64,000 nucleotides of DNA from Oligoflexia bacterium (lineage in GTDB: Bacteria > Bdellovibrionota > Bacteriovoracia > Bacteriovoracales > Bacteriovoracaceae), in the NCBI GenBank assembly GCA_024229115.1, contig JAAEST010000097.1, positions 124,001-188,000 of the forward strand, read 5' to 3'. Positions 31,406 through 41,100 of the stretch are shown here, piece by piece; positions within the stretch are counted from its first letter, which is position 1; the number at the start of each line of letters is the position of its first letter. A model generated the notes under the pieces. That model saw only the letters and a program-made list of their open reading frames with translations. It was not told the origin of the DNA and did not search any database. The translations under genes were made by a program, and so were the position numbers.

Positions 31406-32872
31406 ATGGCAATGAAGTATTTAGTTAGCCTCGGTCACTATGTTCCAGAGCTACTAGCTTGTTTAACAATGTTTGGACTAATCTTAGTTGAAGCTGCTCA
31501 AGAGAAAGGAGCAAAGTCGAAGCCACTAGTGGGGGCGACAGCTTTTCTTGGATTGATCGCAACATTTGTTATCCTTTGTTTAAACCTATCGAAACCAGGT
31601 GTTTCAATCTTCACAAACTCAATTGTGATTGATTCGTTTGGTACATTCATCAAGATCATAATGGTTCTTGGTACTTTAGGTGCAATCTACATCGCAAATC
31701 AATCAAACGATATCTATCAAGGTCTTAAATCTGAATTTTCAATTATGGCCGTTGGTGTTTTAGTTGGTGGTATGCTTTTAACATCAGCAAATAACATGCT
31801 TCTTCTTTATATTGGTTTAGAAACTCTTTCTATTCTAAGTTACGTGATGGCATCACTAAAGAAAAATGATGAAAGATCAGGTGAAGCTGGTCTTAAGTAC
31901 TCACTTTATGGTGGTATTAGTGCAGGTATCATGCTCTTTGGTATGAGTCACATCTTTGGTGTTCTTGGGACGATTAACTTCTCAGAAATGGCACCTCTTC
32001 TTGCTGAAATCTCTGGAGATAAAGCTCTTATCTTAATTCCAAGTTTCTTACTATTCTTTGTAGGTCTTGGTTATAAGATTGCTTGTGTACCATTTCATAT
32101 GTGGTCACCAGATGTTTACGAGGGTTCACCACTTCCAGTTACAACTTTCTTCTCAATTGTTCCTAAGCTTGCGGGTATGGCTGTAATTGCTAGGCTAACA
32201 ATGGTGCTTTTCAATAACTCAGGAATTGTTTCAGTTTCTTGGTTAGGTGCTCTAAGTGTTATCGCTGCTCTTACAATGACAATTGGAAATATTTCGGCGA
32301 TCGGACAACGAAGTGTTAAGAGAATGCTTGCTTACTCTTCTATTGGTCATGCTGGTGTGATGCTTTTAGGTATCGTGGTTGTTTCTGAAATTGGTCTTAG
32401 AAGTTTACTTTTCTATGGGTTCACTTACCTATTTATGACACTAGTAGCTTTCTATATCGTTTCATTTGTTAATGATAAATATGGTAATGATCATTTTGAA
32501 AGATTTAGCGGACTGATTAATAAACACCCGATCATGGCAATCTCTATGATTATCGTGATGTTCAGTCTTGCAGGTATTCCACCACTAAGTGGATTTGTAG
32601 CTAAGTTCAATATTTTCTCAGCTGTTATAGCTAAGAAATATTATGTTTTAGCTCTTGTTGCAGGTATTAACTCAGTAATCTCACTTTACTACTACATGAA
32701 GATCGTTAGATTAATGGTATTTAAAACATCTGAGTCTGATGAATTGATTGGAGGACTTACTCTTAGGAATCAAATCATTATTGGAGCGTTAACAGTACCA
32801 GTTGTAACTTTAGGTATCTTCTGGGAGAAAGTCATTGGCGTTGTAACTAGTGCGACACTAATGATTCAGTAA
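31406..32872 (+). CDS. nuoN: NADH-quinone oxidoreductase subunit N
   Basis: The 488-residue antiporter-like subunit has the GLETLSILSYVM Glu, the YKIACVPFHMWSPDVYEGSP Lys and the KRMLAYSSIGHAGVMLLG helix, and GFVAKFNIFSAVI near the C-terminus. It ends the recognisable membrane arm, and a further seven-gene membrane block begins one base after its stop. Confidence 0.97.
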   Translation: MAMKYLVSLGHYVPELLACLTMFGLILVEAAQEKGAKSKPLVGATAFLGLIATFVILCLNLSKPGVSIFTNSIVIDSFGTFIKIIMVLGTLGAIYIANQSNDIYQGLKSEFSIMAVGVLVGGMLLTSANNMLLLYIGLETLSILSYVMASLKKNDERSGEAGLKYSLYGGISAGIMLFGMSHIFGVLGTINFSEMAPLLAEISGDKALILIPSFLLFFVGLGYKIACVPFHMWSPDVYEGSPLPVTTFFSIVPKLAGMAVIARLTMVLFNNSGIVSVSWLGALSVIAALTMTIGNISAIGQRSVKRMLAYSSIGHAGVMLLGIVVVSEIGLRSLLFYGFTYLFMTLVAFYIVSFVNDKYGNDHFERFSGLINKHPIMAISMIIVMFSLAGIPPLSGFVAKFNIFSAVIAKKYYVLALVAGINSVISLYYYMKIVRLMVFKTSESDELIGGLTLRNQIIIGALTVPVVTLGIFWEKVIGVVTSATLMIQ

Positions 32873-32873
32873 T

Positions 32874-33161
32874 ATGATTAAATTTGAATTAATTGGAATT
32901 TTATTTGCGGCAGGAATTATATTTCTGCCGTTTTTGTTTTTGGCCCGTAAAACGGAATTGAAGGCCGTGAGCAAAAGGTTTACTTTGAAGAGAAATATTT
33001 CGAAGGAATCATTCATTCTTCTAGTTCTATTGATAATTTTGAATGTGAATAGAGTTGTAATGAGTAATTTGAACCTCTCATTTAGCTATTACGAGTTATC
33101 AGTAGTACTATTAGTGTTAGTTATATCTTTTAAATTTTTAAGAAAGGTAACGAAAGAATAG
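32874..33161 (+). CDS. diverged NuoA-like three-helix membrane protein
   Basis: The 95-residue product has three membrane helices (about 5-24, 46-63, 72-90), as NuoA does. Helix 2 (FILLVLLIILNVNRVVM) can be laid over NuoA FYVVSLIFIIFDVEGALM, but the acidic FDVE becomes LNVN (Asn57 and Asn59). The C-terminal helix ends in a basic tail like NuoA. It starts one base after nuoN. No standard family is recognisable. The NuoA link rests on topology, position and this by-eye alignment. Confidence 0.75.
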   Translation: MIKFELIGILFAAGIIFLPFLFLARKTELKAVSKRFTLKRNISKESFILLVLLIILNVNRVVMSNLNLSFSYYELSVVLLVLVISFKFLRKVTKE

Positions 33162-33170
33162 AAAAAGTAT

Positions 33171-34007
33171 ATGGAAATACTTAAGCCTGCAATTATATTT
33201 TTGATTTTATTTTCGCTATTTTGGTTAGTGTTATTACTAAACCATACAATAAATAACTACCTTGTTCTAACTTTGGACTCTAAGGAAATAAAACTTTCCT
33301 ATATTAAAGCAGTCATAAGAAATTCTACTTATGAAGTTATTTCGGAAATTCTTCAATACTTAAAGTCTTTTAAGGGGGTACTTTCTCTATTGATACCAAT
33401 GATTGTTTTTTCACTCTTTGGTATTGGTGGATTAGTTAGTGCTAAAAACCTAGAACTTTCATTTGTTAATAAATATTGGTTAACAATACTTACCTCGTTC
33501 TTTTTGGTTTGGAATTATAGCAGAAATGTTGGAACGCTAAATTCCATTTTAGGTATCATTATTATACTTAATGTATTCTTACTTCATGGTACAGCTGACA
33601 TTGATCTTATTATTGCTAATCAACTAGATTTAAATTCATTGGGGCTACTCAATTATGGCCTTTTTAATATGCCAGGGACTTTAATACTTTTATTGATTGT
33701 CATATGTAATGATCAGTCTAAATCAACAATCCTTAGGAACTCAAGAGATATACTGCTATTAACGTTTTTAATAACAATTTTCTTCGCTAGAGATAGCATA
33801 CCGCTACTCGACTCTTATGTGTTGAGAGAAGAATTAATAGTATCTTTGTTAATTCTCTTTTTTGTGATTAAGTTTACGATCAGTTCAATCATTGTGAACT
33901 ATCTGAAGAATTTCAGCTTTTTTAGATTTGACAGTATTTCGATGAAAACAATAATTTTTTCTGTTGTTGTCCTATGTTTAATAGATACAATTGTGAGGGT
34001 AATATGA
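33171..34007 (+). CDS. diverged NuoH-like membrane protein
   Basis: The 278-residue product has about seven or eight membrane helices. Its C-terminal FRFDSISMKTIIFSVVVLC (from residue 251) resembles the NuoH end RLRVDHLMTLCWKYLTPIAL, and WNYSRNVGTLNSILG resembles NuoH GGYSSNSKWSMLG. The ERK...RQGPNRVGP segment and the acidic AETNRAPFDLPEAE loop that form the quinone site have no counterpart. It is about 120 residues shorter than the nuoH product and sits in the NuoH position of the block. Confidence 0.75.
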   Translation: MEILKPAIIFLILFSLFWLVLLLNHTINNYLVLTLDSKEIKLSYIKAVIRNSTYEVISEILQYLKSFKGVLSLLIPMIVFSLFGIGGLVSAKNLELSFVNKYWLTILTSFFLVWNYSRNVGTLNSILGIIIILNVFLLHGTADIDLIIANQLDLNSLGLLNYGLFNMPGTLILLLIVICNDQSKSTILRNSRDILLLTFLITIFFARDSIPLLDSYVLREELIVSLLILFFVIKFTISSIIVNYLKNFSFFRFDSISMKTIIFSVVVLCLIDTIVRVI

Positions 34008-34399
34008 TTCATATATTATTCCTAATTGTATCAATAGTGCTCTTATCAATTCGAGATGTGAAGCTTGAAAAAACATTATTGTTAATATTGTCTTCAATGG
34101 TTGCGGTTAATATGACAGCAGCGCTTAATGAATTATCTATCCTGGTTTTTCTAATACCACTTCCTTATATATATTTTGGTAGGGCAAAGAAGTCAGAGAG
34201 TTCAAAGACTTCAATATTTTGGAGAAGAGTATTTACGATACTCATCTTTGTAACTGCAACATTGTTTATAGAGATTGATACTAAATTGGAGATTTTTAAA
34301 TTTTCTTCTAATCAATACTTAGTAGAGTTTTTTGTGATTCCACCAGTTTTATTGAGTGTGATGCTGTATATGGCCTATGTGAGTAGAGAAAGTAGATGA
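34004..34399 (+). CDS. diverged NuoJ-like membrane protein
   Basis: The 131-residue product has four or five helices. I chose ATG 34004, which overlaps the previous stop as ATGA and has GAGGG (33995-33999) upstream; a start at 33974 would lie deeper in the preceding gene. The end, EFFVIPPVLLSVMLYMAYVSR, resembles NuoJ FEISSVLLLGALVGAAVIAR, and AALNELSILVFLIPLPYIYF may match the NuoJ helix 3 region. Sequence identity is low; third position in the block agrees with NuoJ. Confidence 0.7.
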   Translation: MIHILFLIVSIVLLSIRDVKLEKTLLLILSSMVAVNMTAALNELSILVFLIPLPYIYFGRAKKSESSKTSIFWRRVFTILIFVTATLFIEIDTKLEIFKFSSNQYLVEFFVIPPVLLSVMLYMAYVSRESR

Positions 34400-34623
34400 A
34401 TATATTAATAGTTCTATATATATTGATTTCTCTTATGTTCTTAATTAAAAGAGATCGAAATACAGTCTCTTCGATTTCACTTATCGTAATTCAGCTTGTG
34501 ATTCTCCAAGTGATAAACTTATTAGCCTCAAATATTCCACAGTATATATTATATATAATGATCATTATGTTTGTGATGATCAATACAGTAATAGAATTAA
34601 AGAAGGTAGAAAATGATAGATAG
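34396..34623 (+). CDS. diverged NuoK-like three-helix membrane protein
   Basis: The 75-residue product has three helices in the NuoK pattern. YILISLMFLIKRDRNTVSS compares with NuoK YLMISLALFLSGLVVMIARK, and LIVIQLVILQVINLL with LLGIELILNSAALNF. The first membrane Glu is Gln33 here, and helix 3 (about 49-66) has no Glu in the membrane core. It overlaps both neighbours by a few bases, which fits one polycistronic message. Confidence 0.72.
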   Translation: MNILIVLYILISLMFLIKRDRNTVSSISLIVIQLVILQVINLLASNIPQYILYIMIIMFVMINTVIELKKVENDR

Positions 34624-36034
34624 CTTAGTTCTATTTTTACCGATTTTAACTCTTTTGATATTTGAAAACTTCAAGGATGGAGTTTTAAGACAGTACTTTG
34701 ATATTGTTATGCTTATAAAGGTACTGATTCTTTTCATCGTCTCCATTTTTGTAAGTAATACATTCGCAATTAGCTTTGATTATATAAGTCAGATTATATT
34801 TACTTATACAATTAGTTCAGAGTCATTGTTATTGGCTTCGGTTGCTTTGTTGGCAGTATTTTCGAGAAAAGATATTACTGTTGCTGATAAATCACTCCTT
34901 TATCTCATCCCATTCTCTAGTTCTTTGTCGATGACTTTAGCCATTGTCGGATTTTATAGTGGACTAAAGTATATTACAGAAAATAAAACAAGCTATATTT
35001 TTGTATTGTTACTTACATTATATACTTTATTTAATGGTCTAGAAGAAATGAAGATTGTTGGCTTTGGAATAGCAATTGTTATTTCATATTTTGTGATATT
35101 AGAAAATAGCATTGCCACTAAAATAGCTTCTCTATTGATAATCGGTAAGTTAATTGAAAATACATACATAGATATATCGACAGTTTCCGTCTATATTTCA
35201 ATCTTTACAATCTTCTCTTATTTGATATCAATGAAAAAATCCTCATTTGAAAAGAGCTCAATAGACTTTTTAAGTGTTCTTTATATATCAATTATTTTTT
35301 TACTTTTATCTCTATTCAGCTCGGCCTTTTTGTATCTGCTTCTGCTGCTTCCTTTTTTGATAAACAAAAAGTCAAAGTATCTTGTCTATGATTTTAAAGA
35401 AGACAAGAATATGTTCAGAATTACTCAAGGGCTAGTTCTACTTGTTACTATTGGTGCCGTGGTTAAGTATTTATCATTTATTATTTCTAATAATGAGGCT
35501 AATCCAATAGTTTGGATTGTATCTATCATTTTGATGATCGGCACAGTACTTTACTTCTATACTTCAAAAGTATCTATATACAGAGAAAGTAATAAAGTAG
35601 AAGCGAATACGATAATTCTATTTATTGTCTCTATTATACTTTATTACAATGGCTTCTATAGAGAAGATTTATCTCAAGAACTGTTGCTTGATTTGAGTTA
35701 CAGCATGTCTTTTATTTTTTCATCAATCACGTTAATGTTTGCAATTGTTACCATATGCTACTTTCTTGAGAAGGATGATAAAAAAATAAGGTTTATTAAA
35801 AAAGCTTTAAATAAAATTCAAATTTCAGGAAAGATAACTAAGGAAGATAATAAACCTAATGATGAAATTGTTATTATCGATAATAATGGTTTGAATCAGT
35901 TTATTAAAAGAAAGAGTGACCTAGTTGAAGCATTAGGTGTAAAAAAAGAGGATACGGTTATTTATTTGATACTATCAACTTTTTTATGTTTCCTGATTCT
36001 TGTAAGACTTTTTGCATTGAGTGAAATTATATGA
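34613..36034 (+). CDS. diverged NuoL-like polytopic membrane protein
   Basis: The 473-residue product has about a dozen membrane helices, then a hydrophilic/amphipathic stretch (about 388-447) and one last membrane helix (448-470). Among the antiporter-like subunits, that end arrangement (lateral helix plus anchoring helix) is characteristic of NuoL. I see no FWE motif and no GKxxxxPxxxWLP motif, so pumping residues appear lost. It starts inside the NuoK-like gene and ends overlapping the next start. Confidence 0.72.
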   Translation: MIDSLVLFLPILTLLIFENFKDGVLRQYFDIVMLIKVLILFIVSIFVSNTFAISFDYISQIIFTYTISSESLLLASVALLAVFSRKDITVADKSLLYLIPFSSSLSMTLAIVGFYSGLKYITENKTSYIFVLLLTLYTLFNGLEEMKIVGFGIAIVISYFVILENSIATKIASLLIIGKLIENTYIDISTVSVYISIFTIFSYLISMKKSSFEKSSIDFLSVLYISIIFLLLSLFSSAFLYLLLLLPFLINKKSKYLVYDFKEDKNMFRITQGLVLLVTIGAVVKYLSFIISNNEANPIVWIVSIILMIGTVLYFYTSKVSIYRESNKVEANTIILFIVSIILYYNGFYREDLSQELLLDLSYSMSFIFSSITLMFAIVTICYFLEKDDKKIRFIKKALNKIQISGKITKEDNKPNDEIVIIDNNGLNQFIKRKSDLVEALGVKKEDTVIYLILSTFLCFLILVRLFALSEII

Positions 36035-36945
36035 GAGTGAAGATATTTAACACAATCATTTCAGTGATCTTACTGCTTTGTGTAGTAGCTCTAGGCTATG
36101 ACTTTCACAATATCGGCCTTGAGAGTGCGAGTCTTTACATCCTTGGTGTGACATTAATATTTCATGGATTGTATAAAAGAAATTATTACTCATTATCAAT
36201 TCCTGTTCTTCTAATACCTTTGGTATATCTGAATTCAATTATGGTCTTGCCTGTATTGTTTTTGATTACGCTTTTTATAGAATTCCTTTCATTAAAAGAT
36301 CTTAAGATAAATGTAGGCTTGAGTTTAATGTGTTTAATGTCTCTCATGTTCCTTTTTATAGTCACTGTGCTTAATAGCTATAATTATGAAGTTGATTTAC
36401 TTGTAAACCCAGTGAGATGGATAGAGTCTGTTCCACATTTTCATAATATATTTCTTGTTACATTTTGTGTTTCATCTATAGGATTGATTTCAAGTAAAAT
36501 ATCAAATTTGAATCACGAAAGCTTTATAGATTTTTTTACTTTGCTAGTAACTACTATCGCCCTGTACTTTGCCTACTCCTTTTCTCATATTGATAATCTG
36601 CTGATGGGATCAATTGTTTTTGCAGGACTTATGTTTTCATATGAAAAAAACAGCACGATTTTTCTCAATAAAGTTTACAATATTATCCCTATTATTTTGG
36701 CCATTATTTTAGCTGATAACTTTATAACTGTGATATCGATTTTATCAGTGATCGTATTAATTAGAACTATAGATGCTCAGAGTAAGTTACTTAAGCTGAT
36801 TCCATTTATTGTTCTTACTCATTTTGTATTTATTAAAGGTGTGTCTGATAGTAAATATGTAGAGATATTATACTTTTCTTCATTTTTATTGATGATATTG
36901 AACGTAAGATTGAAACAGGTGTTTAGAAATGTTAGATACGAGTAG
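36031..36945 (+). CDS. diverged NuoM-position membrane protein
   Basis: The 304-residue product is almost wholly hydrophobic, with about nine or ten helices, and short basic loops. It occupies the NuoM position in the block but is about 200 residues shorter than NuoM. No conserved Glu or Lys motif of antiporter-like subunits is visible; similarity to NuoM is the weakest in the block, and rests mainly on order and topology. Its ATG overlaps the previous stop (ATGA) and it overlaps the following gene by 17 bases. Confidence 0.6.
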   Translation: MRVKIFNTIISVILLLCVVALGYDFHNIGLESASLYILGVTLIFHGLYKRNYYSLSIPVLLIPLVYLNSIMVLPVLFLITLFIEFLSLKDLKINVGLSLMCLMSLMFLFIVTVLNSYNYEVDLLVNPVRWIESVPHFHNIFLVTFCVSSIGLISSKISNLNHESFIDFFTLLVTTIALYFAYSFSHIDNLLMGSIVFAGLMFSYEKNSTIFLNKVYNIIPIILAIILADNFITVISILSVIVLIRTIDAQSKLLKLIPFIVLTHFVFIKGVSDSKYVEILYFSSFLLMILNVRLKQVFRNVRYE

Positions 36946-38152
36946 TTTTTCAATATACCTGTTAGTTTATATTTTCTTTATTGTAGCTACTCTAACAGCT
37001 TATAACCTTCTAAAACTTAAAGGTGCCTATCTAAAAATATCTTTGATTGTTATTAGCTGTATTTGGCCTTTGTTATTATTAGGCACAGACAGTATTTCTT
37101 TTTTCCAAAGCTTCTCTTGGTCGAGGGCGGAAATCCTCTTATATTCACAGTACATACTGCTCTTTGCTGTATTTCTAATACTTAATTTTAAAAATACGCT
37201 TATAAAAGAAGTTCACTTCCTAGGCTATCAATTGTCTTACATATTATTGTTCTTGTTAGTTGGTTCAAGTAGCATCATATTTCTTTCAACACTAACAATA
37301 ACTATTTTTGCAATAACTTATTTGTTTAGTACCGGAAATAGAAGTGACTTCTTTAGTTTTAGAACAATAATTTCGTTTTTATTCCTAACATTTGTAATAT
37401 TAAGTACAGGTGACGCAGGTATTATTTTTGATGAAAGTAATAAAGCATTTTTCTATGGAGCTTCATTTCTTTCACTTATTCAACTTCTGACGATTCTCTT
37501 ACCCAATAACCCATTTTCTAACAAAATAGATCGTAAAGAAATTACTTATTATTATTTTGTTACTCCCGTTCTATTAATGAAATGGATAGCTTTTATTCAA
37601 GATCTTTATTTAGAACTACCTTCACACATTATTAACTATGGCTTCAAATATTACATGGTTGTAATACCAGTGTTGGCACTGCTTTTATTTTTGAAAGGAT
37701 TCAAAAAGATTAACATTTCGGGTTTTTATAGACTCTATATTGTATATCTAATTGCCTATCTTAATTATATTTTCAATTCATCATTTTCTAGAACAGACTC
37801 ATATGAGCTGTTTACAATGATGTCGATTATAAGTTTTGGGTTTTTGCTTATATCTAATTTCAAAGTTGATAACTTAACTAAAAGAGTAGCTTCGATATCG
37901 ATATTGGTATTTGTTTTAATTTCGCCAATAATAATTGCGATATCTAAAAAATTCAATGTATGGGCTCCGTTGATAGAAATAAGTGAATTCGGCTTTTATA
38001 TACCTGTCTTTATTAGTTTGTTATTCACTCTTTTTACAATAAGAATGCTAAAAATTGACAAGAGTGTTCCCCAATTAGGCTCAAGAATAAGTTATAATTC
38101 AATATGTTGTATAATAATTACAGCATTATACATTGGATTTGTAGCTTATTAA
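36929..38152 (+). CDS. diverged NuoN-like membrane protein
   Basis: The 407-residue product has about eleven or twelve membrane helices. From residue 340, KKFNVWAPLIEISEFGFYI aligns with NuoN AKFNIFSAVIAKKYYVLAL, and the following helix ends IRMLKI where NuoN has MKIVRLMV. AITYLFSTGNRSD compares with NuoN LSYVMASLKKNDE, but the pumping Glu just before it and the Lys of the PFHMW helix are missing. It is last of the seven-gene block. Confidence 0.72.
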   Translation: MLDTSSFSIYLLVYIFFIVATLTAYNLLKLKGAYLKISLIVISCIWPLLLLGTDSISFFQSFSWSRAEILLYSQYILLFAVFLILNFKNTLIKEVHFLGYQLSYILLFLLVGSSSIIFLSTLTITIFAITYLFSTGNRSDFFSFRTIISFLFLTFVILSTGDAGIIFDESNKAFFYGASFLSLIQLLTILLPNNPFSNKIDRKEITYYYFVTPVLLMKWIAFIQDLYLELPSHIINYGFKYYMVVIPVLALLLFLKGFKKINISGFYRLYIVYLIAYLNYIFNSSFSRTDSYELFTMMSIISFGFLLISNFKVDNLTKRVASISILVFVLISPIIIAISKKFNVWAPLIEISEFGFYIPVFISLLFTLFTIRMLKIDKSVPQLGSRISYNSICCIIITALYIGFVAY

Positions 38153-38155
38153 TTG

Positions 38156-41100
38156 ATGAATAAATATCGTATAAAACTTTTAGATGATCGAGTCATTGGT
38201 CCCTTTACTTTGAATCAAGTTGGGGAGCTGTTTCTTAAGAACAAACTTTCTGGAGAAGAAGTTTTTCAGAAGTTTCCAGCTGGAGACTGGGGCAATAGTG
38301 ATCTATACCCTGAGCTAGAAAGTTTATTTAACCGAATCATATCAGGAAAAATATCAGAAGCGGATCTTTCGGAGCCAGACGATAATACTCGAGCAAAAAT
38401 TATTCATGCCAAAAAAGCGAGAATAAAGAAAGATGATGAGAGACAAGAAGAAGTAAAGAGAAAGAAAGATAAAGTCCTTGAACTAGAAAAAAAAGCAAAG
38501 CTCGAAGAGTTTCAAGAATTTAAATTTGATAAAGAAACTAAAACTAATATTGACTATGAAGCATTAGAAAAAGATGCACAAAAGAAAAAACTAGAGAAAG
38601 AAAAAGAAGAAAAGGAAAATAAGCCATCAATTGAAGCAACAAGAATCATATCGAAAAATATTTTAGAAGAAATTGATAAAACTGTTGTGGTTAATCCTCA
38701 GGTCTTAGATGATCTAAGCTCTGAAAATAATGATGATGTTGATGATGATGAGGCTCCGGAAGGAGCCGAGCCGAAAGGAGCCGAGTCAACTTCGGATGAC
38801 GAGTCTGAAGTTGATGAAGAAGAAGTAACTAAATCAGAAGTTATTTCTCAAGACGAAGCTACGCAAATGGTTTCGCTGACAGACCTACTTCCTGTATCTA
38901 GAGATGAAGCAAAAGAAACAGAAAAAGCTATGAAAAAAGCATTGGTAGAAGATACTGATGAAAATGAAGAGGAATTGAAAAAGCGAAAGCAAGCTGCAAA
39001 GAAATCTAAGAAAGATAAAGGTACAGAAAAAGAAAAAAAGAAAATGAAACCTATTGTTGCTTTTGCAATGATAGTAATTATTTATATGCTCTTGAATCCT
39101 TCTGAGGAGGAAACTAAAAAAGGGATCGAGCCTGTTAAGTATCGTTACTCCCCTATTATTACAAAACCAGTGGCCAATGAAACAAAGGCCATTGAACTAT
39201 ATAATAAAGGTAAAAAGTACTACGATAGCGGTACTTACAAAAACAAAATTCTAGCTGCCCAGTCTTTCAAAAATTCACTACAAGAAAAGTTCGAGGACAA
39301 TCCTTCTTTAGGGATGCTTATTTTAACCTATGGTGAATTGTTCAAAAACGCTAGTGATAAGAAAGTAGCAGCTAAGCAGATGTTTCGCTTGGTTCAGCTT
39401 ACAAGAGCTAAAGTATATAAAGAAATCAATATTGCGATTGGTACAGCTCTTTTTTATTACAATGCTGGAAAGAGTGAGACTGCGATTAATATTTTTGAAA
39501 ACTTTATGAGATTAAATAACCCTAGTGTGAAACTATTTTCTCATTACATGGATATTGTTATTGAGTTGGGTGACCTTGTAAAAGCTAAGAAAATCTATGA
39601 AAGCCTGCTGAAAGCCCCTTCTAAAACTCCTGAAACTTATTTAAGTTTTTCAAAATATTTTTCTTTAGATGAAAGATTTGATGAGGGGAGAACAGCTCTT
39701 GTTGAAGGTATAAAAAAATATCCATCATCAGTGGCTCTACTTCTTGAATACTGTAAATATTTGCTGAGAGATCAAAATATTAAGGAACTCACAAAAGCGT
39801 TGAAAAGAATTGAAGAATTAAGAGCAGAAGATAATCCGGAATACTTTGCTAAATATTTAGAATATACGGGTATGTTAAGTGCTATTAATGGAGATAATAA
39901 AACAGCAACAGCACTTTTTAAAAAATCATTAGCAATATTCGAAAGTGATTCATTAAGAAGTAAACTTGCCTCCCTCGATATTGGTGGTGATGTTGCTGTT
40001 GAGAATCTAATTAAAGAATCAAAAGTTATCGATTTAATACGTCAGTCTCAAAAATATGCTAAAGCTAGGAATTGGGAAGATGCCTATAAGGCGGCAATTG
40101 GAGCTGTAGACCTTTTAGATACATATATTCCTGCAAAGCTCCACCTTGCCAAACTGCAAATTGAGCGTGGTTACTATGAGTCTGCACTTAAATCACTTAA
40201 TGAACTTAAAGCCGACAATGCTCTTAATCCACAGATTTATCTCCTCTTAATTAAAGCGAATATAGAAGCACGGAAATTTGGTGCAGCTAAAACTGAAATA
40301 AATGCCATGTCATCCAATGCTAAGTTAGTAGACTCTTATGAATTTGCAAGTCTTTGGGGTGACTTCTATCGTATGTCCAAAAATGAGGCCCTTGCTTTAA
40401 ATTGGTACAATAGAGCGATATCTAGAAATCCTCTAGCCGACATTGATCATTATAAAATGGGAAGAATCTTTTTTGATAATGCTCACTTTAAAAAGGCGAA
40501 GCAATATTTTCAATCAGCCATTACTCTCGATCCTATCAACTTAACTTATCAAGTTGCTTACTCAGATGTTCTCTATGAATTAGAAGGTGCTGTGACAGCG
40601 ATAAGTTATTTGAGAGATTTATTAGAAGACTTTGTTGATAATCCTAAACTTCTAGGAAAGATTGCAATTTACTATTACAGAAATGGTGAAATTAAGCCTT
40701 ATGAAAGAATGAGAAATGAAATTGAAAAGTTAGGTTTACAAGATCCTGATCTCTATAAGTTTATGATAAAGGTTGGAGAGATTGAGGGTGATTCACAAAA
40801 AGTAATTAAAAATACAGAGAAGTTGCTAGAGTTAACACCATCCGATGTGAAGACTTGGATGCAGCTAGCTCAAACCTATTATAATGTAGGGATGTATAAT
40901 GATGGAATTTACGCAACTGATCAAATAATTAGTAGACTTAAAAGTTATCCAAGAACTCATTATTATAGAGCAAAAATAAACATTAAACTTGGAAAGCTCG
41001 ATAGTGCACTGAAGGATGCAGAACAAGAAATTCAGTTTAATCCTGAAATTTATGAGGGTTATTACGTTAAAGGCGAAGTTTATAGACTTAAGGGAGATAT

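Noticed and set aside
32874-38152. Mrp-type antiporter or hydrogenase membrane module as explanation for the seven genes
   Set aside because: Order and sizes match nuoA-H-J-K-L-M-N better than mrpA-G or hydrogenase sets, and an H-like protein would not be expected in Mrp.
32874-38152. Decaying pseudogenes of nuo
   Set aside because: All seven frames are intact with tight overlaps and ribosome sites; decay should have produced stops or frameshifts.
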